This document shows, one piece after another, positions 44,580 through 50,592 of a DNA stretch of 50,592 nucleotides (within the stretch, counting starts at the first letter, position 1; every line of letters starts with the position of its first letter). The DNA comes from Nitrosospira sp. Nsp14 (GTDB taxonomy: Bacteria; Pseudomonadota; Gammaproteobacteria; Burkholderiales; Nitrosomonadaceae): contig NZ_FOPV01000021.1 in assembly GCF_900113575.1 (NCBI RefSeq), positions 1 through 50,592 of the forward strand, given 5' to 3'. Below the pieces are notes generated by a model that searched no databases, had not been told where the DNA came from, and saw only the letters and a program-made list of their open reading frames with translations. The position numbers and the translations under genes are program-made.

Positions 44580-45135
44580 GTATGGGCGCTAGGCAAAACT
44601 GGTCTAGTGGCTAATTGGATGTGATGGCCCCTTAAAATAATCGAGCTTTTTTTGTCAGTGCGACTTTGACTGTTCAACCGCCGGGTGAGGTTCCTTACTT
44701 CTTACGCCTGAAATAGCTGAAGATGACTAGCGGTTAAGATATTCAATGCTTACATTAGAAAAAGGTTTTTCTCCACCATCCCGTTCTTCTTGCCTCATCG
44801 ATAGCGCTTATGTCAACTAATCGCCCCGCGGAAAGAAGCGAGCGGTCTTTGTCGGCGTCCAAGCGGGGGTGTAAGGTGTCAAACGGCAGGCTCGATTTAG
44901 CCGTAACCGAGAATTGTAACGAGAAGCCTAGCGTTGTCAGAAAAGATAAGAAAAAAAGAGAATAAACAAGCAGCGGGAAAGCTCGTTAGAGCGAAACGTT
45001 AAAGTAACGGCGGAAGAAATACAGAAGAATAAATGTAATGACCCAGCGTTTCTGCTGGCTTTATCTGGACGAAAAAACGCCACAAACAGTATGCGTCGTT
45101 TTGTGGCCTCCGTTGGATTTCCTTGGGCTATCTTT
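44580..45135. other. Intergenic region, no supported gene
   Basis: About 555 bases between the desaturase and tRNA-Val. Apart from the tRNA terminator at its right end nothing can be recognised. Confidence 0.5.
45072..45107 (-). terminator. Rho-independent terminator of tRNA-Val
   Basis: On the minus strand GCCACAAA / TTTGTGGC (45079-45086 and 45100-45107) forms an 8-bp stem followed by a T-run (45072-45077), about 30 bases after the tRNA 3' end. Confidence 0.8.
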
Positions 45136-45210
45136 TGGTGGGCGGTACTGGGATCGAACCAGTGGCTTCCACCGTGTGAAGGTGGCACTCTACCGCTGAG
45201 TTAACCGCCC
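45136..45210 (-). tRNA. tRNA-Val (anticodon CAC)
   Basis: A complete cloverleaf on the minus strand: acceptor GGGCGGT / ACCGCCC, anticodon stem CCACC / GGTGG with loop TTCACAC (anticodon CAC), T-arm ACTGG-TTCGATC-CCAGT, and an encoded CCA end. A terminator follows. Confidence 0.93.
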
Positions 45211-45331
45211 CGCTGCGTTCGTTATCGTAATGAATGGATAACTGCTGAGGGAGGCGCAATTAGAGCATAAATGGCGGATTCCGGTCAACGCATGGGTTGC
45301 TGCTTGCAATATTGGTTTGCGCTGGCTCTGC

Positions 45332-45721
45332 TTATTCTCTCGGCTTTTCGGGCTCGCTGCCTATCAGTATGGATTTTAGCCCCAGGTAACGCGGCGGCTC
45401 TTCCGGGATGGGTTCGGGGCTCACCCTCGCCAGCTCTGCTTCGAGTTGCCCGACGCGCCGTTCCAGCGTATCTTTCTCCGCCTCCAGCCTGCTGATGTGG
45501 CGGCGCAAGCGGGAACTCGTCCACATGCTCTTCAGCATGCTGGGCCACGACAGCAGTACTGCGATAACGGCGCCAATGCCGGTTGCAAGCAGCAGCACCA
45601 TGGCCAGCGAGCTGTCGAAGCTCCACAGGCCCAGGGTTACCGTTACGGTTGAATTATTCTGCAGAGCGAACGCCACGGCGGCAATGGCGAGGGCAATGCC
45701 GAGAATTAACAATAGCTGCAT
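45332..45721 (-). CDS. LapA-domain (DUF1049) inner-membrane protein
   Basis: A 129-residue protein with two membrane helices (about 3-20, LLILGIALAIAAVAFALQNN, and 39-60, AMVLLLATGIGAVIAVLLSW), followed by a cytoplasmic coiled coil (about 72-98, RLRRHISRLEAEKDTLERRV) and a Pro-rich tail. FALQNNSTVTVTLGLWSFDS between the helices is the LapA/YciS signature. In E. coli LapA works with LapB in regulating LpxC and lipopolysaccharide assembly. No lapB follows here; the gene is alone. Confidence 0.9.
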   Translation of the reverse strand: MQLLLILGIALAIAAVAFALQNNSTVTVTLGLWSFDSSLAMVLLLATGIGAVIAVLLSWPSMLKSMWTSSRLRRHISRLEAEKDTLERRVGQLEAELARVSPEPIPEEPPRYLGLKSILIGSEPEKPRE

Positions 45722-46085
45722 CGCTGTCTCCTGCTATTAATTGTCTACGAAAGACGCGCGGGCGAGATGATGTGAAGAGCACACCCTACAGTATGCACCC
45801 TATGCGGCCGGTTATAAATCTCCCGAATGGGAACGGGGCTTATAACAGCCGACATGAAAGGCCGTAGTAGGGAGGGAGGCGAGGAGGCAGGGCGGTGCAG
45901 TGGGCTCAGAGCGTGGGAAACGTTGCCTCACTTGGACTGCAGCCGTGTCCTCTGTTGTTCCCGCTTTCAAATGACGCGAATGAGCCGGCAGGAAGTGGCT
46001 GCCTCGCGTAAAATAGCGCGTTCGCCAGTTCAACCGTCAGCCAAACCTCAGCCAATCGCAAGCTATTCTCTCTACGACCACTGCT
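45722..46085. other. Intergenic region upstream of gltX
   Basis: About 360 bases between the divergent lapA-like gene and gltX. No gene supported. Promoters for both genes should lie here, but I could not point to clear boxes. Confidence 0.5.
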
Positions 46086-47495
46086 ATGATTCGTACCCGT
46101 TTCGCTCCCAGCCCAACCGGCTATCTCCACATCGGCGGGGCCAGAACCGCGCTCTTTTCCTGGGCGTATGCCCGCAGGCATGGCGGCAAGTTTGTTTTGC
46201 GAATAGAGGATACCGATCTCGAACGCTCGACCGCGCAATCCACGCAAGCCATTCTGGACGGGATGGCCTGGCTGGGGCTCGATTACGACGAGGGGCCGTT
46301 TTATCAGATGCAGCGGCTGGCCCGCTATCATGAAGTTGCGGACCGGTTGCTGCGCTCCGGTGATGCATATTACTGCTATTGCACCAGGGAAGAGCTGGAT
46401 GAAATGCGCGAGCAGCAGCGCGCAGCAGGGCTCAAGCCCAGGTACGACGGGCGCTGGCGTAATTCGACCAAAACACCGCCACCCGGTGTGAAACCCGTGG
46501 TGCGCCTGAAGAACCCTCAGGATGGAACCGTCGCGTTCAATGACCTGGTCAAGGGTCAGATTGCAGTGGCTAACAGCGAGCTGGACGATCTGGTGCTGTT
46601 GCGGGGCGACGGGGTGCCGACCTATAACTTCGGCGTGGTGATCGACGATCTGGACATGAACATTACTCACGTCATCCGGGGCGACGACCACGTCAACAAC
46701 ACCCCACGCCAGATTAATATCCTCAGGGCGTTGGGCGCGCCATTGCCACAGTATGCGCATGTGCCGATGATTCTGGGCGCGGATGGCGAGCGCCTTTCCA
46801 AGCGGCATGGCGCTGTTTCGGTGATGCAATACCGCGAAGATGGCTACCTGCCCGAGGCGCTGATCAATTATCTGGCGCGTCTGGGCTGGTCGCATGGCGA
46901 TGAGGAAGTTTTCAGTCGGGAGCAGCTGGTGGAGTGGTTCGACCTTTCAGCCATCAACCGTTCGCCTGCAAAATTCAACCCCGAAAAACTGCAATGGCTC
47001 AACCAGCAATACCTTAAAGCCGCCGACGATGGGCGGCTGGCAGCGCTGGTGCAGCCGTTTCTCGAGGCGGATGGTTGCGACCCTGGCGCCGCGCCAGGGC
47101 TGCCGAATCTGGCGAGCGTGGCAAACCTGCTCAAGGAACGTGTCGACACGGTGGCTGAGCTGGCCGACGCTGCGGTCTATTTCTATCGCTCACTTGAGCC
47201 TTCCCCTGAACTCAAGGCGCAGCATTTTTCCGCGGAGGCGAGGCCGGTGATTTTCGATTTGCGGCAGAAGCTTGCGGTGGTCGAATGGGAGAGCCACGCC
47301 ATACATGAAGCCATCAAAAGTTGCGCCAAGGAATACGGAATCAAGCTGCCCAAGGTGGCCATGCCGCTACGGGTGATGGTGACGGGTGAAACCCAGACGC
47401 CTTCCATTAACGCAGTGCTGGAATTGCTCGGTAGAGAGGAAACCCTCAAGCGCATGGATCAACAGCTTGAAAACTTCCTAAACGGAGTCGAGTAG
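46086..47495 (+). CDS. gltX: Glutamyl-tRNA synthetase
   Basis: A 469-residue class I aminoacyl-tRNA synthetase that charges tRNA-Glu. HIGH-type motif FAPSPTGYLHIGGARTALFS (about 6-25), RIEDTDLERS, the catalytic core to YNFGVVIDDLDMNITHVIRG (about 180-199), and the second signature LSKRHGAVSV (about 239-248). The C-terminal anticodon-binding domain is complete (to about 465). Downstream follow tRNA-Ala and tRNA-Glu, the latter being its own substrate. Confidence 0.97.
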   Translation: MIRTRFAPSPTGYLHIGGARTALFSWAYARRHGGKFVLRIEDTDLERSTAQSTQAILDGMAWLGLDYDEGPFYQMQRLARYHEVADRLLRSGDAYYCYCTREELDEMREQQRAAGLKPRYDGRWRNSTKTPPPGVKPVVRLKNPQDGTVAFNDLVKGQIAVANSELDDLVLLRGDGVPTYNFGVVIDDLDMNITHVIRGDDHVNNTPRQINILRALGAPLPQYAHVPMILGADGERLSKRHGAVSVMQYREDGYLPEALINYLARLGWSHGDEEVFSREQLVEWFDLSAINRSPAKFNPEKLQWLNQQYLKAADDGRLAALVQPFLEADGCDPGAAPGLPNLASVANLLKERVDTVAELADAAVYFYRSLEPSPELKAQHFSAEARPVIFDLRQKLAVVEWESHAIHEAIKSCAKEYGIKLPKVAMPLRVMVTGETQTPSINAVLELLGREETLKRMDQQLENFLNGVE

Positions 47496-47568
47496 GGCTT
47501 TAATGCCGTCGTGCTGCTTTACGTTGACTGGAACAGGACGGCTCAGTATAATTCGCGTTCATTTTGCC

Positions 47569-47644
<76 letters not shown>

Positions 47645-47689
47645 GCAATCTGGCTAGTAACAGACTGAAGACCGCTCAAAAGCCCCTCA

Positions 47690-47765
47690 GTCCCCATCGT
47701 CTAGTGGCCTAGGACATCACCCTTTCACGGTGAGTACAGGGGTTCGAATCCCCTTGGGGACGCCA
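47690..47765 (+). tRNA. tRNA-Glu (anticodon TTC); probable island attachment site
   Basis: Acceptor GTCCCCA / TGGGGAC, anticodon stem TCACC / GGTGA with loop CTTTCAC (anticodon TTC), T-loop GTTCGAATC, encoded CCA. An integrase fragment starts 92 bases downstream, so the 3' part of this gene probably served as attB. No second copy of the 3' end is visible in the window. Confidence 0.95.
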
Positions 47766-47856
47766 GTTCATCCTCAACTGGTTGATTAGAAGTAATATTC
47801 AACCAAATCAATAGGTTCAATTTCCAAGTGTATCGCACTACTGTTACACTTGGAGT

Positions 47857-48063
47857 ATGGACTTGCCATCACAAATCCACGTATTCAACCGTAACGGAAC
47901 ATATCATTTCCGTAGGCGCATCCCTAAAGACCTCCTAAGTCTTTACTCCTCATCTCAGATCGTTTTCAGCCTTAAAACCAAAGACCGAAAAGAGGCAGAT
48001 AGGCTCGCTCGCGTCGAATCGTTTAAGCTCGATCAAGAGTTTCAACGCAGAGGGCTCACCTAA
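47857..48063 (+). pseudogene. Tyrosine integrase, N-terminal fragment
   Basis: A 68-residue frame. HVFNRNGTYHFRRRIPKDLL and SLKTKDRKEADRLARVESFK are typical of the N-terminal (DUF6538-like) domain of tRNA-directed tyrosine recombinases. It ends in TAA, which overlaps the ATG of the next fragment (TAATG). The core-binding domain and first part of the catalytic domain that should follow are missing. It sits directly beside tRNA-Glu, as island integrases do. Confidence 0.7.
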
Positions 48064-48515
48064 TGGCTGCGGACGGTATCTGGTTCCTCAGTATTACTGA
48101 TGAGGCAGAGGGTGCATCTTTAAAAACACATAATTCAAGAAGGATTATTCCTATTCACCCCGAGTTGCTGAGGCTTCGTTTTGTTGAGTACGCCCATCAA
48201 CAACTGGAGAAGGTTTTTCCAGCACTAAGGGTGGATAGCCACAGGTCGTTGACTGGAAACTTTTCCAAATGGTGGGGCCGGTACGCGCGGAAGGTCATCC
48301 GCATTGAAGATGAGCGAAAGGTGTTTCACAGTTTTCGCCATTCATTTAAGGATGCTTGCCGGAACAGTGGCATCCATCAGGAAATACACGATGCCTTTAC
48401 CGGCCACGCAGGAGGCAATGTTGGAAGTACCTATGGTTCGGGTCCCTGGTTGCCGCGATTAGCTGAAGAGATGGCGCGGTTAAAGTATGAAGGATTAAAA
48501 CCTGTAAACCTCTGA
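48063..48515 (+). pseudogene. Tyrosine integrase, C-terminal catalytic fragment
   Basis: A 150-residue frame. LKTHNSRRIIPIHPELLRLR, then HSFRHSFKDACRNSG (HxxR box), HAGGNVGSTYGSG (His and probably the nucleophile Tyr region). The first catalytic Arg, normally some 40 residues before the KTxxSRR part, is absent, so it cannot be active alone. With the fragment at 47857 it represents one integrase gene that lost its middle (roughly 150-200 residues). The stop/start overlap might allow coupled translation of the two pieces. Confidence 0.7.
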
Positions 48516-48562
48516 AGCGGCCAACCGTAAAGAAGTTAAAACAATTTCTATTGAGAAGAAAA

Positions 48563-49483
48563 ATGATACCGGATTATCAGACATTAATGCGCCCTGTGCT
48601 TGAGTGCGTCGCAACCGGGGAAGATTCCAATGTTAGCGTCGTTGAGAAACTGTCAGCCCGGTTTAAGTTAACCGGCGAGGAGCGCGCCGAACTTCTTCCC
48701 AGTGGCAAACAGACAAGATTCACTAATCGCGTCCATTGGGCGAAGAGCTATCTCAAACAGGCTGGACTAGTTAGCAGTACGCGCAGGGGCTATTTTGTGA
48801 TTACTGACAAGGGACGTGCTGCCCTTGCAAATACTTCCACCGTAATCAATAACGCATTTCTTGAGCAATTCCCGAGCTACCAAGATTTTAAAAACCGAAC
48901 CCGGGAAGCAGATGCCGGTTTGACTTCCTCTCTATTAGAACTTTCGGAATCATTAGCTGAGCCTTCGACGCCAGATGAAACCCTACGCGAGGCTCACCGG
49001 AAGATTACGGCTACACTCGCCAGCGAATTACTGGACCGTGTACGGAACAATCCCGCAGCTTTCTTTGAAAAATTGATTGTTTCGCTTCTCCTAGCGATGG
49101 GATATGGGGGGACTTCTAAAGAGGCGGGGCGAGCACTAGGACAGAGTGGCGATGATGGTATTGATGGCGTTATTGATCAAGATCCTCTGGGGGTGGATCA
49201 GGTTTACTTGCAGGCGAAACGCTATGCAGAGGGGAATAATATTGGAGCAGGAACTATACGGGATTTTTACGGAGCCCTGAGCCTCAAACGTGCCCACAAG
49301 GGAATTTTCGTTACGACCTCGGCTTTCAGTCAGTCTGCAATTCAGACCGCTCGTGACCTCCACTCGCGCATCGTACTCATTGATGGCATTCAGTTAGCTC
49401 AACTAATGATCAGATACAACATAGGTTGTAGAAATGAAGAAGTGCTGTACCTAAAGAAGATTGATGAGGATTTCTTTGAGTAG
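48563..49483 (+). CDS. Mrr-type restriction endonuclease
   Basis: A 306-residue protein from the ATG at 48563 (GAGAAGAA upstream). N-terminal winged-helix domain (Mrr_N, about 5-95: FTNRVHWAKSYLKQAGLVSS, GYFVITDKGRAAL). C-terminal Mrr catalytic domain (about 165-290: FEKLIVSLLLAMGYGG, QSGDDGIDGVIDQDPLGVDQ then VYLQAKRY). The nuclease residues are Asp201 and Q217-A-K219 of the PD-(D/E)xK variant, followed by GTIRDFYGAL and GIFVTTSAFS. Mrr enzymes cut methylated foreign DNA. It is intact and lies inside the island next to tRNA-Glu, as defence cargo. Confidence 0.92.
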   Translation: MIPDYQTLMRPVLECVATGEDSNVSVVEKLSARFKLTGEERAELLPSGKQTRFTNRVHWAKSYLKQAGLVSSTRRGYFVITDKGRAALANTSTVINNAFLEQFPSYQDFKNRTREADAGLTSSLLELSESLAEPSTPDETLREAHRKITATLASELLDRVRNNPAAFFEKLIVSLLLAMGYGGTSKEAGRALGQSGDDGIDGVIDQDPLGVDQVYLQAKRYAEGNNIGAGTIRDFYGALSLKRAHKGIFVTTSAFSQSAIQTARDLHSRIVLIDGIQLAQLMIRYNIGCRNEEVLYLKKIDEDFFE

Positions 49484-49539
49484 ATTCCTGTCGCTTTTAC
49501 ACCTCGCCCTCGATCAGTTATTGTCCTCGGACATTTAAT

Positions 49540-50028
49540 ATGGCAACAGAATCTCGATCCCAATCCCGTTTGGCAGACTACCACGCGGCAATAGGAAGAT
49601 TGGTGATGGCCTATACTAATTCCGAACTCGCAGTTAAGAGCGTACTTTTTAATTTTTTACGCCTACCTGAAAAAGAGTTCGCCATCCTCGTTGAGTTTGG
49701 ACGTCTCAAAGTACCTGACATGGCAACTATCATCAAGAATCTGCTTGATCAGAGACCTGAATATGAGGTAGAGAAAAGACACGAATTGATTTGGGCGCTT
49801 AACAAATTTGATAGCTTAAGCCAGTTACGCAATACGTACGTTCACTGGCTATGGATGCCTTATGGTGAGGAGGCCGCGCTTGTTAGCATCAAATCGAAGA
49901 TGAATCCTCCGGAAGACCCATATATATATGTGAATTTAGAGGCGCTGCAAGAAGCGGAATCTGAGTTACAGAATGTAGTCGCCGTATTGGCACAATTCTA
50001 CTTTGATTTGAACCCAGATATGGCTTAG
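49540..50028 (+). CDS. Hypothetical protein with HEPN-like RNxxxH motif
   Basis: A 162-residue, largely helical protein. RLADYHAAIGRLVMAYTNSE at the N-terminus and LSQLRNTYVHWLWMPYG at 94-110 place R97-N98 and H102 in an RX4H pattern, the active-site motif of HEPN ribonucleases, in a helical setting that suits the fold. No nucleotidyltransferase (MNT) partner is adjacent; the neighbour is Mrr, 56 bases upstream on the same strand. HEPN proteins are common toxins and anti-phage effectors. The assignment rests on the motif and context only. Confidence 0.5.
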   Translation: MATESRSQSRLADYHAAIGRLVMAYTNSELAVKSVLFNFLRLPEKEFAILVEFGRLKVPDMATIIKNLLDQRPEYEVEKRHELIWALNKFDSLSQLRNTYVHWLWMPYGEEAALVSIKSKMNPPEDPYIYVNLEALQEAESELQNVVAVLAQFYFDLNPDMA

Positions 50029-50102
50029 TCTCTGGCCCCAATCTCTGCTTTCTCCTATCTCTGGAGTAGAGGGAGCGGGAAGTATTGAGGGAAGCGGCGG
50101 TA

Positions 50103-50357
50103 CTACTCTTCTGTATCCGGTGATTGGGCTTTAGCGGTGACCTCTTTCTGATACTTGTCGGTGCGCTCTTCGATGATGCTTGATAGACCCCTGAGGGCTG
50201 AGGCAGACACATTTATGTATCGCTCAGTCGATTGAATGCTTTTGTGGCCCATGACCTTTTGCAAACGGAAAGAATCACTACCAGTGTTTGCCAGGGTGGA
50301 AACATAGGTGTGCCGAAAGGCATGTAAGACTAACTCTTTATCATGCGCTAGGCCCAC
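50103..50357 (-). pseudogene. Tyrosine recombinase, C-terminal fragment (second integrase)
   Basis: An 84-residue frame with LHAFRHTYVSTLANTGSDSF (HxxR box) and VMGHKSIQSTERYINVSA (GHxS and the nucleophile Tyr), followed by a charged tail. The first two thirds of the recombinase are absent; upstream lies only about 100 bases before an IS21 end at 50464, whose insertion or associated deletion probably removed them. It is unrelated in sequence to the integrase pieces at 47857-48515. Confidence 0.75.
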
Positions 50358-50463
50358 CAGGCTAGCTCTGAAATATCTAAAGTGATCCGTTCGATGAGCC
50401 CGCGCAACAGTTCCTTTAGCGCATCACGTTCAATGTGTGAACATGGCAGCGCACATAGCTAGT

Positions 50464-50592
50464 TGTCAACGCCGGTTTAAAACTGACCCACTTTTTGGTT
50501 ATTTGGCCGGAATAAAACTGACCCACCCGGACATTTAATTTTACTAAGCCTTGACCTTTACATGCCCGGCTTTGCGTTTATCCTTGAGCCGG
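50464..50592 (-). mobile_element. IS21-family element end with IstB C-terminus (partial, runs off the window)
   Basis: The outer end TGTCAACGCCGG starts at 50464, followed inward by two AACTGACCCAC boxes. The minus strand from 50592 to 50544 reads RLKDKRKAGHVKVKA and a stop, the end of an IstB-type helper ATPase. The bulk of the element lies beyond the window. Confidence 0.65.

Noticed and set aside
45906-46895. 329-codon minus-strand frame over gltX
   Set aside because: Antisense of gltX; covers the gltX promoter region as well.

Overview
The window reads as a chromosomal segment of a Gram-negative betaproteobacterium. The gloB / methyltransferase / rnhA / dnaQ cluster, PEP-CTERM proteins, a LapA protein, a pentose-phosphate cluster and gltX followed by two tRNAs would all fit a Nitrosospira-like ammonia oxidiser. 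That genus placement is inference from gene content; no ammonia-oxidation gene is present.

Layout. 1-4.5 kb: an IS21-type end, then small hypotheticals (DUF2892, DUF5335, an XRE regulator) and a membrane zinc peptidase. 5.2-10.9 kb: a PAS-GGDEF-EAL c-di-GMP protein, a phospholipase D-type lipoprotein and a PEP-CTERM protein. 12.1-14 kb: a serralysin-like RTX metalloprotease. 14.1-23.4 kb: the most unusual region. Three paralogous small exported proteins (one broken by an in-frame TGA) and a fourth, divergent one share a leader-like 'LTxxxMDxVTAG' motif. They lie with a LuxR-type regulator whose receiver Asp is replaced, an exported C39 peptidase and an outer-membrane beta-barrel with an N-terminal coiled coil. 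This resembles the FapD/FapF part of the Pseudomonas functional-amyloid system, but with different small substrates. A segmental duplication and at least four IS3 remnants plus an IS21 remnant scar it.

23.8-28 kb: a methyltransferase, a BASS-family transporter, a lactonase-like metallo-beta-lactamase and a SufR-like Fe-S regulator with a clear terminator. 28.1-33.9 kb: pgl, three paralogous exported helical proteins with their own promoters, a PEP-CTERM remnant, gnd and tal. 34-40 kb: gloB, methyltransferase, rnhA, dnaQ, a radical SAM protein, a coiled-coil secreted protein, a 24-residue membrane peptide and DUF488. 40.2-45.7 kb: a cytochrome c with an ATGA-coupled upstream remnant, a Tat-exported SDR, a fatty acid desaturase, tRNA-Val and LapA.

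46-50.6 kb: gltX, tRNA-Ala(GGC) and tRNA-Glu(TTC). Directly after tRNA-Glu lies a small genomic island: a split tyrosine integrase, an Mrr-type restriction endonuclease, a HEPN-like protein, a second integrase fragment, and an IS21 end with the IstB C-terminus running off the window. The tRNA-Glu 3' end is the likely integration site.
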